This document shows, in pieces, positions 8,111-15,577 of a stretch of DNA of 64,000 nucleotides (positions are counted from its first letter, which is position 1; each line of letters begins with the position of its first letter). The stretch spans positions 1 through 64,000 of the forward strand of contig NZ_LAVA02000043.1 in the NCBI RefSeq assembly GCF_000974985.2, written 5' to 3'. Made by a program: the position numbers and the translations under genes. This stretch comes from Streptomyces mangrovisoli. Its GTDB lineage: Bacteria; Actinomycetota; Actinomycetes; Streptomycetales; Streptomycetaceae. Below the pieces are notes generated by a model. It was not told where the DNA came from and made no database searches. It saw only the letters and a program-made list of their open reading frames with translations.

Positions 8111-9457
8111 GTGACGGCGACAGCCCGCAGGAACCGGGGTCCGCTCCGTGACCTTCTCACGCTGACCGCGCTGCCGCTGCTGGCCGGTCCGGCGCTCGTG
8201 GCGGCGTTCGCCGGGGGCGGCACCCGGCGCTGGTTCGGCGGCCGGTCCGAAGGACAGCGGGCCGAGGCCCAGGCCGCGAAGGACGCCGCCGCCGCCGCGT
8301 TCTACGAACTGGACACCGCACAGCGGGACATGCGGATCTCCATAGAGACGATCACCGCGGTCGACGACACCCCGCCCGCCCGGCGCGCGGTCGCCGACTT
8401 CGAGGCGCTGGGCCGCCGCATCGACGACGTGAGCAACCGCTACATCCAGGCGATCGACGCGCACGACCTCGACCGGGACGACCTCGACGCGTCGACGGCC
8501 TCCCGGGCCCGCGCCGAGCTGACCGCGGCCAAGGACGAGCTGGTCCGGGTCAAGCAGGAGCTGGATCGTTTCGGTACGGGGCTCGGACCCCTGCTGGGCA
8601 AGGCCGAGACGCAGCTGGCGCGGATCGCGCCCGCCGTGGAGCGGGCCCGCCAGGCGCTGCTGGCCGCGACCGGCGCGCTGGACGCCGTACGGCAGACCGG
8701 TCTGCGGGCCGACGAGCTCGCCGCCCGGCTCGCCGCGCTCTCCCCGGAGCTGACGCGGCTGAACGAGGGCGCGGGCCGGCACGGCGCCCCACAGACGCTG
8801 GAACGGGCCGAGCGGGTCGCGCGGGAGGCGGAGGCGATCCGCGCGGAGGCGCAGCGGCTGCCGGAGCAGGCCGCGGAGATCGACCACCGGCTGGTGTCGC
8901 TGCGGACCCGCGCGGAGGCGCTCACCACCCGGGCCGGACAGGTGGACCCGGTCCTCAGCGAGCTGCGCCGGCGGTTCGCCGCGGCCTGCTGGCAGGACCT
9001 CCAGCGGGTGCCCGAGCAGGCGGCGGAGAACGTACGGCAGGCCGGGGCGCGGCTGCGCGAGGCGCAGGCCGCGCGGGACGCCCAGCGGTGGGCGGACGCG
9101 ACGGCGCTGCTGGCGACGGCGCGGGCGCTGCTGAACACCACCGACGAGTCGGTCTCGGCCGCGGGGAGCCGGCTCCAGCGGCTGAACGCCGTGCAGAAGG
9201 ACCCGCAGCAGGAGATCGACCGCACCCGCTTCGCGATCCGGGACGCCCAGCGGCTCGCGATGGCCGGCCGCTCCACCCCGGACCCGCGGCACGCCCGCCC
9301 GCTGGACGACTCGGTGGCCCGCCTGGACCGCGCGATCGCGGGCCTGGAGGGGCGCCACCCCGACTACTGGCACTTCCTGACGGAGACCGAGGCGGTCCGG
9401 CAGACCGTGTCCCGCGTGGTCGGCCAGATCCGCGACGAGCGGGGCGGGACCGCCTGA
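8111..9457 (+). CDS. Membrane-anchored coiled-coil protein
   Basis: This 448-aa protein has one N-terminal hydrophobic segment (about residues 16-36, LTALPLLAGPALVAAFAGG) followed by about 400 residues of Ala/Arg/Glu-rich helix with strong coiled-coil character (AKDELVRVKQELDRF, ERAERVAREAEAIRAEAQRLPEQAAE). No catalytic motif is visible. The GTG start follows GGGAGAGG. Similar long helical proteins are common in Streptomyces and uncharacterised. A scaffold or envelope-associated role is inference. The gene ends just before a very long inverted repeat that probably terminates its transcript. Confidence 0.8.
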   Translation: MTATARRNRGPLRDLLTLTALPLLAGPALVAAFAGGGTRRWFGGRSEGQRAEAQAAKDAAAAAFYELDTAQRDMRISIETITAVDDTPPARRAVADFEALGRRIDDVSNRYIQAIDAHDLDRDDLDASTASRARAELTAAKDELVRVKQELDRFGTGLGPLLGKAETQLARIAPAVERARQALLAATGALDAVRQTGLRADELAARLAALSPELTRLNEGAGRHGAPQTLERAERVAREAEAIRAEAQRLPEQAAEIDHRLVSLRTRAEALTTRAGQVDPVLSELRRRFAAACWQDLQRVPEQAAENVRQAGARLREAQAARDAQRWADATALLATARALLNTTDESVSAAGSRLQRLNAVQKDPQQEIDRTRFAIRDAQRLAMAGRSTPDPRHARPLDDSVARLDRAIAGLEGRHPDYWHFLTETEAVRQTVSRVVGQIRDERGGTA

Positions 9458-9461
9458 CGGC

Positions 9462-9592
9462 GGGCTCAGCCGTTGTCACCTGCGGGCCGGTGGGGGCCGT
9501 TCGCGCAGTTCCCCGCGCCCCTGGGTCTTTTGGGGGCGCGGGGAACTGCGCGAGCAAGCCCCACCGACCCGCAGGTGACGACGGCTGAGCCC
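9462..9592. terminator. 131-base inverted repeat built from two head-to-head repeat copies
   Basis: A minus-strand copy (9501-9521) and a plus-strand copy (9533-9553) of the interspersed repeat face each other around a short GTCTTTT loop. The complementarity runs far outside the cores, from GGGCTCAGCCG (9462) to CGGCTGAGCCC (9592). The arms are about 60 bases with few mismatches. It follows the coiled-coil gene by four bases and would form a very stable RNA hairpin. Confidence 0.85.
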
Positions 9593-9686
9593 ACCCCGGG
9601 CGACCGTGTGGCCGAGCGGAGCGAAACGGCGGATATTGGAACTACGTACGGCCTCCGCGCACGTCAACAGGTACAGGGAGGCGCAC

Positions 9687-10283
9687 ATGGCCTCGCACGC
9701 GGCTCAGCCGGGAACCTCGCAGACCCAGCCGTCCCGGCAGCGGTTCCGGCTCGACGAACACCTTCCCGTCGACCACCGCCTGAGCACCTTCTACCGGTTC
9801 GGCGCCGGACTGATGGGCCTCTTCCTGCTCGTCTTCGGCATCTTCGGAGTCGTCGACAACATCGGCTTCTTCGACACCGGCGGCGACACGGTCGTCGGCC
9901 TCAACACCAACGGCGCGCTCAGTTGGCTGTCGATCGGTGTGGGGCTGCTGCTCCTGGTCGGCATGGTGATAGGCGGCAACTTCGCCTCCACGCTGAACAT
10001 GGGCCTCGGCATCCTCTTCATCCTCAGCGGCTTCCTGAATCTCGCGCTGCTGGACACCGACAACAACTTCCTCGCCTTCAAGATCCAGAACGTGCTGTTC
10101 AGTTTCGTCGTCGGCGTGCTGCTGATGTTCTTCGGGATGTACGGCAGGGTGAGCACGACCCTGCCGCACGACAACCCCTACTGGCGCGCCCGGCACCCCG
10201 AGGCGGCGGCGTACGACGACCGCGCGGCGCAACGGGCCGCCATGAGCCCTCCGGACAACCCGAAACGCCCCGGGCTCACTTGA
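9687..10283 (+). CDS. DUF4383 family membrane protein
   Basis: This 198-aa integral membrane protein has four hydrophobic helices: GAGLMGLFLLVFGIFG, LSWLSIGVGLLLLVGMVIGG, LNMGLGILFILSGFLNLALL and IQNVLFSFVVGVLLMFFGMYG. Loops carry the DUF4383 features DNIGFFDTGGDTVVGLNTNGAL and LDTDNNFLAFKIQN. Polar N- and C-terminal tails are cytoplasmic. The ATG at 9687 follows AGGGAGG. Function is unknown. The last eight bases overlap the end of the convergent deacetylase-like gene. Confidence 0.85.
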   Translation: MASHAAQPGTSQTQPSRQRFRLDEHLPVDHRLSTFYRFGAGLMGLFLLVFGIFGVVDNIGFFDTGGDTVVGLNTNGALSWLSIGVGLLLLVGMVIGGNFASTLNMGLGILFILSGFLNLALLDTDNNFLAFKIQNVLFSFVVGVLLMFFGMYGRVSTTLPHDNPYWRARHPEAAAYDDRAAQRAAMSPPDNPKRPGLT

Positions 10284-11544
10284 CGACGGTCGACCAGTCC
10301 GGCGACTGCGCGGGGTCCAGGCTGCGCAGCCGCTGGAGGGTCTCCGGCTTCTGCACGTCCATCCAGTCGGCCAGCTCCTTGAAGGACACGCACTTGACGC
10401 CCTTCTTGGTGCACACGTTCTTGATCACCTGGTCGACGGCCTTCATGTAGATGCCGCCGTTCCAGTCCTCGAAGTGGTTGCCGATGAACAGCGGCGCGCG
10501 GCTGCCGTAGTAGACGCGGTTGAAGCCGGCCATGTAGGAGTCGACGGTCGTCTGCTCCCACTCGCCGTACTTCGACGGGTCGCCCTTCGTCTCACCGTTG
10601 GACTGGTTGTAGAGGAAGTTGAAGTCCATCGACAGGCCCTGGTACTTGCCGTTCTCGTACGGCAGCATCTCCAGCGGGAAGTCCCAGATGCCGTTCTTCT
10701 TCGTCGGCCATATCTGGAAGTCGCCCGGGGAGCTGGCGTCGTAGCGCCACCCGTAGCTCTTGATCGCCTTGAGCAGGTTGGGCTGGCCCTCCAGGCAGGG
10801 CGCGCGGCCGCCGGTGACCTCCTTCTTGAAGTCGAAGGGCAGCGCGGGGATGTCCTTGAAGCCGGTGTTGGTCTTCCAGTTCTCCACGAAGTCGAAGAAC
10901 TGGTCGATCTCGCTCTTCCACTGGTCGACGCTCCAGTCGCCGCCGCCCTTGGCCCCGCAGAAGTGGCCGTTGAAGTGGGTGCCGATCTCGTCGCCGTCCT
11001 CGTACGCCTGGCGCAGCTGCTCCAGCGTGGTGCGGATGTGCTCGTCGGTGGCGTAGTCGATCGCCGCGTCGCCCGCCTCGTGCATCGGCCCGGTGTAGAG
11101 GTCCTTCTTGTCCTTGGGCAGCAGGTAGATGCCCGTGAGGAAGAAGGTCATGTGGGCGTTGTACTCCTTGGCCATCTCCCGGTAGTGCGAGAAGAGATGG
11201 TCGCTGCCCTCCAGGGCGCCGTCCCAGGAGAAGACGACGAACTGCGGGGGCTTCTCGCCGGGCTTGAGCGGCACGGCCTTCAGCTGGTTCTTCTGCGGCC
11301 CGGTGTAGGAGGTGGAGCCGTCGCCGAGGACCTTCGTCTTGCCGTCCCACTTGGGTGTCGCCGCGGCCTTCTTCGTCCGTCCCTTGGCGGACGCGGTCGG
11401 CGCGGTGTGGTCCTGGCCGCTGAGCACCAGGTAGCCCGTCACCGTCGAGGCGAGGACGAGAAGGATCGCCAGGGTCAGGAATCCGGGGCGTGCGGCCTTG
11501 TTGCGGACTTTTGCCCTACGGCGGCGGCCGGAGGTGGACTTCAT
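10276..11544 (-). CDS. Membrane-anchored polysaccharide deacetylase-like protein (NodB-type fold)
   Basis: This 422-aa protein has a basic N-terminus and one transmembrane anchor (about residues 21-42), with the rest outside the cell. The catalytic region resembles carbohydrate esterase family 4: VVFSWDGA (metal-binding Asp108 in place of the usual TFDDG) and DEIGTHFNGHFCG with the H-x3-H pair (His190, His194). A later RYDAS-like segment and IGNHFEDW near the C-terminus fit the remaining NodB motifs. CE4 enzymes remove acetyl groups from peptidoglycan or chitin-like sugars; activity is inferred. It lies 64 bases downstream of the PBP gene on the same strand, so a joint cell-wall role is likely. 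It overlaps the DUF4383 gene end by eight bases. Confidence 0.8.
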   Translation of the reverse strand: MKSTSGRRRRAKVRNKAARPGFLTLAILLVLASTVTGYLVLSGQDHTAPTASAKGRTKKAAATPKWDGKTKVLGDGSTSYTGPQKNQLKAVPLKPGEKPPQFVVFSWDGALEGSDHLFSHYREMAKEYNAHMTFFLTGIYLLPKDKKDLYTGPMHEAGDAAIDYATDEHIRTTLEQLRQAYEDGDEIGTHFNGHFCGAKGGGDWSVDQWKSEIDQFFDFVENWKTNTGFKDIPALPFDFKKEVTGGRAPCLEGQPNLLKAIKSYGWRYDASSPGDFQIWPTKKNGIWDFPLEMLPYENGKYQGLSMDFNFLYNQSNGETKGDPSKYGEWEQTTVDSYMAGFNRVYYGSRAPLFIGNHFEDWNGGIYMKAVDQVIKNVCTKKGVKCVSFKELADWMDVQKPETLQRLRSLDPAQSPDWSTVVK

Positions 11545-11608
11545 GCGCGGCTCACTTCGGAAGGGTGGGGGGTTTGACGGTGGGTGCGGGTGCCTCGGCC
11601 TCCCGGGG

Positions 11609-14089
11609 TCAGCCGAGCGGGTCCAGGGCTCCGGACCAGATGCCGTAGGCGGCGCTGTTCGCGGCGGTGCCGCCGATGCCCTTCAGCGGCAGTGGTTCGA
11701 GGCTCTTGGTGAGGTCCATCCGGTAGACGACGACGGCCGTGGAGACCGACTTGGCGGTCCCCACGTACCAGGACGCCGTGTCGTCCTGGTCGGTGCCCGC
11801 CTTGCCGGAGACGGTGGCCGAGGCGGAGGCCGCGCCGGGGTGGCCGATCGTGAAGGACTGCGTCAGCGCCTGCTGGACCTGCCCGGCCACCTCCGAGCTG
11901 ACGGCGCGGCGCTGGGCCGGCTTCACGAGGTGGACCTCGGCGCCGTTGCGGGTGATCCGGCGCACCGAGTACGGCTCGGTGTGCTCGCCGCCCGCCGCGA
12001 AGGTGGCGTATCCGCTGGCCATGCGGATGGCGCTGGGCGTGGAGCTGCCCAGCGAGAGCGCCGGCACCTGGGGGCCCATGCTCGACGAGAGCAGCCCGGC
12101 CGCCTCGGCGGTACGTTTCACCTTGTCCAGGCCGGTGTCCATGCCGAGTTGCATGAACGGCGTGTTCACCGACCGGGCGAGCGCGGTGGCCAGGCTGATC
12201 TGCCCGTACGAGGCGTTGCCGTCGTTGTGCGAGACGACCTTTCTGCCGCTGCGGTCCCAGTAGGGGCCCTCGGGGGTGCTGACGGCGATGCCGTCGTTGC
12301 CGTCGTAGAGGGTCTCGGGGGTGATCAACTCGCGCGGCGCGTCACGTTCCTTGACGATGCCGTACTCCAGGCCCGCCGCGTACACGAACGGCTGGAAGGC
12401 CGAACCGGCGGGCACGGTGGAGGCGTTGGACTCGTTGAACCCCTGTTTTCGGTGATCGGCGCCGCCGTACACGGCGAGGATCCGGCCGTCGGTGGCGACG
12501 GACGAGGCGCCGTAGTGGGCCGTCTTGGCGGCGTCCGGGTCCTGCTTCACCGCCGCCTTGCGGGCCTTGGCGACGGCGCCGGTGAGCGCGGTCTCCCGCT
12601 TCTTGTCGAAGGTCGTGTAGATCTGGTAGCCGCCGAGGTCGAAGTCCTTGTCGGAGATGTGCCCGGCCTTCTTGGCGTACTGCGTGGCGAGTTCGACGAG
12701 GTAGTCGCTCTGCTCACCGGTGTCGTAGAGCGGGTTGGTCTTGAGCGGCTCGGGGAACTTGGTGTACGTCGCCCGTTCCTCGGGGGACAGCTTGCCGATC
12801 TTGACCATGCGGTCCAGGATCCACGACCAGCGCTCCACCGCCCGCTTGTGATTGGCCGCGCTCAGCGTGGGGTCGTACAGGCCCGCGCCCTTGAGGAGGC
12901 CGGCGAGCATCGCGGCCTGGCTGGCGTTGAGCTTGCTGACGTCCTTGCCGTAGTAGGCCTGCGAGGCGCGCTGGATGCCGTAGGTGCCGCGGCCGAACCA
13001 GCTGGTGTTGAGATAGCCCTCGAGGATCTGGTCCTTGCTCATCCGGTTGTCGAGTTTGAGGGAGATCATCGCCTCGGTGAATTTTCGGCTGACCGTCTGA
13101 TTTTGCGTGAGATAGACGTTTTTCACGTACTGCTGGGTGATCGTGGAACCACCCTCGGTATCGCCCTCGCCGACCGTCCGGTACAGGGCGCGGGCGATGC
13201 CCTTCATGGAAATGCCCGGGTCGGTGTAGAAACTCTCGTTCTCGGCCGCGAGCACCGCCCAGCGCACGTCCTCGGGTATGTCCTTCAGCGGCATCGCCTG
13301 CCGCTGCACCCAGCCGGTACGGGCCATGGGGGTGCCGTCCGACCAGAAATAGACGTTGTCCTGCTGTGTGGCGTACGAGTTGAGGTTGTCCGGAATGTCG
13401 GTGGCGGCGTATGCGACGACGAGGAAGAGGCCGGTCAGCCCGATCGCCCCGAAGAACCCGCCGATCCACTGCCGCCAGGACGGCATCCACCGGCGCCAGC
13501 CGGTACGGCCGGGACGCGGGTACTGCGGCTTCAACTTGCGGGCGTACGGCTCGACCTTGCGGGCGTACGGCGCCAGGAACGCGAGCGCGGGGGCCAGCAG
13601 TACGGCCACGCGGGCCGTGAGGGGGCGCAGGAAGGCGAGCAGCGGGGCGAGGAGGCGGCCGAGGGCGGTGGAGGGCCCGGCGGGAGCGCTCGCGGCCTCC
13701 TGGGCCTGCCTGTTGACGCTTCTGCGCAGGTCGTCCACGCGCAGCTGCATCGTCTCGTCCGGGCGCGCGCCCGAACGGTCCATCTCCTCCACGGCCTTGC
13801 GGAGGTCGTCCACCTTCAGCTGCATGGTCTCGTCCGGGCGGGCGCCGGAGCGGTCCAGCTGCTCCACGGCCCTGCGCAGGTCGTCGACCTTCAACTGCAT
13901 GGTGGCGTCGGGAGATCGGGAGTCCGGCGCGGCCGGCTCGCCGGGGGTCCCGGACGGCCCGGCGTCGGCTTCGGCGTCGCCCTCGCCGTGCTGGCGGCGG
14001 TCGCGCCAGGATCGTTTCGGCGCCGCGCGGCGACCGTGGGAGCGGCGGCGTTCCTCGGGAACGCCTTCCCCCTGCCCTGCCTCGGTCAC
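11609..14089 (-). CDS. Class A penicillin-binding protein with degenerate transpeptidase motif
   Basis: This 826-aa bifunctional-type PBP has an N-terminal cytoplasmic part of about 200 residues containing three tandem copies of a 25-residue unit (residues 61-134, each with TMQLK/RVDDLR), then a transmembrane helix at about 207-229. The GT51 glycosyltransferase domain (about 255-440) has AAENESFY with the catalytic Glu, GGSTITQQYVKN and the GYLNTSWFGRGTYG region. The transpeptidase-like domain follows (about 490-780): SVN at 640-642 and KAGT at 763-766, but the SxxK box reads GSAFQPF, so the general-base Lys is Gln566. Glycan polymerisation should be intact, while cross-linking may be lost or altered. 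The GTG at 14089 has GGAGGAGG upstream; an earlier in-frame ATG at 14182 lacks one. Confidence 0.9.
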   Translation of the reverse strand: MTEAGQGEGVPEERRRSHGRRAAPKRSWRDRRQHGEGDAEADAGPSGTPGEPAAPDSRSPDATMQLKVDDLRRAVEQLDRSGARPDETMQLKVDDLRKAVEEMDRSGARPDETMQLRVDDLRRSVNRQAQEAASAPAGPSTALGRLLAPLLAFLRPLTARVAVLLAPALAFLAPYARKVEPYARKLKPQYPRPGRTGWRRWMPSWRQWIGGFFGAIGLTGLFLVVAYAATDIPDNLNSYATQQDNVYFWSDGTPMARTGWVQRQAMPLKDIPEDVRWAVLAAENESFYTDPGISMKGIARALYRTVGEGDTEGGSTITQQYVKNVYLTQNQTVSRKFTEAMISLKLDNRMSKDQILEGYLNTSWFGRGTYGIQRASQAYYGKDVSKLNASQAAMLAGLLKGAGLYDPTLSAANHKRAVERWSWILDRMVKIGKLSPEERATYTKFPEPLKTNPLYDTGEQSDYLVELATQYAKKAGHISDKDFDLGGYQIYTTFDKKRETALTGAVAKARKAAVKQDPDAAKTAHYGASSVATDGRILAVYGGADHRKQGFNESNASTVPAGSAFQPFVYAAGLEYGIVKERDAPRELITPETLYDGNDGIAVSTPEGPYWDRSGRKVVSHNDGNASYGQISLATALARSVNTPFMQLGMDTGLDKVKRTAEAAGLLSSSMGPQVPALSLGSSTPSAIRMASGYATFAAGGEHTEPYSVRRITRNGAEVHLVKPAQRRAVSSEVAGQVQQALTQSFTIGHPGAASASATVSGKAGTDQDDTASWYVGTAKSVSTAVVVYRMDLTKSLEPLPLKGIGGTAANSAAYGIWSGALDPLG

Positions 14090-14310
14090 AACTGTGCCTC
14101 CTCCGCACTCGGTCGTGCTCGCGCGGGTTATGGCACGGCTGCCGTTGGCACGGCTGCGAGCCCCCTGATTCCCCAGCCGCATCGCGGCCCTCGCGGCATT
14201 ACAAAATTATCAGTGATCTTTTCGATTTCTCCGCTTAACAACTGGACAGAAACGAACACATGCCGAGCCGGGAGCGGCGTGAGTATCGTCACGCCGGTTA
14301 ACCTGAACGC
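14090..14310. other. AT-rich divergent intergenic region
   Basis: This is the spacer between the divergent PBP and FmdB-like genes. The part from about 14195 to 14265 (ACAAAATTATCAGTGATC and neighbours) is markedly AT-rich for this genome and should hold the promoters of both genes. I could not fix -35 and -10 boxes with confidence. Confidence 0.45.
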
Positions 14311-14520
14311 ATGCCACGCTATGAGTTCCGCTGTCGGACCTGCGACAACACGTTCGAAGTCACCCGTCCCATGGCGGAATCGTCCGCTCCGGCGACGTGT
14401 CCTGCCGGACATGAGAACACGGTGAGACTTCTCTCCACGGTCGCGGTGTCCTCCGGGAGTTCGGCGCCGTCGGGAGGCTCGGGTGGGGGCGGGTGCTGCG
14501 GGGGCGGCTGCTGCGGCTGA
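14311..14520 (+). CDS. FmdB-family zinc-ribbon protein
   Basis: This small protein of 69 aa matches the FmdB/CxxC_CxxC_SSSS family. It begins MPRYEFRCRTCDNTFEV (first Cys pair), then ATCPAGHENTVRLLSTVAV (Cys plus His, where CPxCG is more usual). The tail is serine/glycine-rich and ends in CCGGGCCG. The domain is a zinc ribbon thought to act in regulation or protein interaction; the true partner is unknown. It is transcribed divergently from the PBP gene. Confidence 0.88.
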   Translation: MPRYEFRCRTCDNTFEVTRPMAESSAPATCPAGHENTVRLLSTVAVSSGSSAPSGGSGGGGCCGGGCCG

Positions 14521-14570
14521 GGCTGCGCCGGGCTCGGCCGGTTCTGCGGGTGCGGGTGCGCTGTGGTTGC

Positions 14571-14711
14571 TCGCGCAGTTCCCCGCGCCCCTTTCAGGGG
14601 CGCTGATCCAGCGCCCCGTCAGGGGCGCGGGGAACTGCGCGATCAGGCACGACGGGCCCGCGCCGTACCCACGACCTGACCGCCCCTGAAGGGGCGCGGG
14701 GAACTGCGCGG
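14571..14711. repeat. Cluster of three interspersed repeats between convergent genes
   Basis: Between the FmdB-like gene and the end of the HAD gene of the Ter locus lie one minus-strand copy (14571-14591) and two plus-strand copies (14622-14642 and 14691-14711) of the GGCGCGGGGAACTGCGCG repeat. The first two face each other and can pair as a hairpin, so this is another candidate bidirectional terminator. Confidence 0.85.
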
Positions 14712-14770
14712 ACGGCCACGACGCAGCCGCACTCGTCCACAGCCCGGTGCGGGCGCATGTCGGCGGGCCG

Positions 14771-15577
14771 CTAGGCCTTGGTGGCGCGGAGGAACTCCCG
14801 CGTGATGCGCTCGCCGGCGAGCACCCCCCGCTCCGGCAGCGCCGTGATCGCCGGCGCGCTCCACTCGCTCTCGGCCAGCTCCCCGTGCCCCGGCCGCCAC
14901 CCACGGTCCGCCGCCAGCAGCAGATCCGCGTCGAGCAGCGAGTCCCCCGCCGCCAGGACGAGTTCGGCCCCGGTCCGCCGCGCGACCTCGCGCACGGCCG
15001 CGCTCTTGGTCAGCGGCTTCGGCACGGCGTAGATCTTGCGGCCCTGCAACGACACCGTCCAGCCGCGGTTCTCCGCCCAGGCCGCCAGCTCCTTGACCCA
15101 CTCCTCGGGCAACAGCTCGCGCTCCACGACGAGATACACGAACAGGTCCTCGGCGATCCGGTGCTTGCGCAGCCACAGCGGGTCCGCGGTCGCCTCCAGA
15201 TGCGCGCCCACCTCCGCGAGCGGCGCGCACTCCTCGGCCAGCCGCTCGGTCACCCCGCGGTGCCAGTCCGGGTCGGAGACGCCGTCGACGAGGATGTGCC
15301 CGCCGTTCGCGCAGATCGCGAACTCCGGTGCCGGGCCGGGCAGGTTGATGCGCAGGTACTGCTTGCGGGTCCGGGTCGTCGTCGGCACGAACACCGCCGC
15401 GTCGCCGAGTTCGACCAGCAGCTGCGCCGCCGTCTCCGTCATGAACGACAGCGGCCGGCTCTCGTGCACCTCCACGCACAGCAGGCGCGGCGCCCGCGCG
15501 TCCGGCATGGTCAGCCCGAGGGCCGCCGGGGAGTAGATCAGGGTGCGATCGAGATCGCTCGCCACCAGCACCGGCAT
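14771..15577 (-). CDS. HAD-family phosphatase of the Ter biosynthetic module
   Basis: This 268-aa HAD hydrolase of the Cof/sucrose-phosphatase-like type begins VLVASDLDRTLIYSP (Asp8, Asp10). A cap domain follows (about residues 80-180), then the Lys region KPLTKSAAVREV and motif IV LAAGDSLLDADLLLAAD. The ATG shares one base with the stop codon of the upstream phosphoribosyltransferase gene (TGATG), indicating translational coupling. In-silico work on Ter systems (Anantharaman, Iyer and Aravind) describes HAD enzymes linked to phosphoribosyltransferases and CitE-like lyases in a predicted nucleoside-like metabolite pathway. Here it would remove the phosphate from the product. The substrate is unknown. 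Confidence 0.85.
   Translation of the reverse strand: MPVLVASDLDRTLIYSPAALGLTMPDARAPRLLCVEVHESRPLSFMTETAAQLLVELGDAAVFVPTTTRTRKQYLRINLPGPAPEFAICANGGHILVDGVSDPDWHRGVTERLAEECAPLAEVGAHLEATADPLWLRKHRIAEDLFVYLVVERELLPEEWVKELAAWAENRGWTVSLQGRKIYAVPKPLTKSAAVREVARRTGAELVLAAGDSLLDADLLLAADRGWRPGHGELAESEWSAPAITALPERGVLAGERITREFLRATKA

Noticed and set aside
11498-14425. 975-aa frame opposite the PBP gene
   Set aside because: It is a GC-rich shadow with biased Gly/Arg/Val composition and no family motifs. The PBP on the other strand has clear GT51 and transpeptidase blocks.
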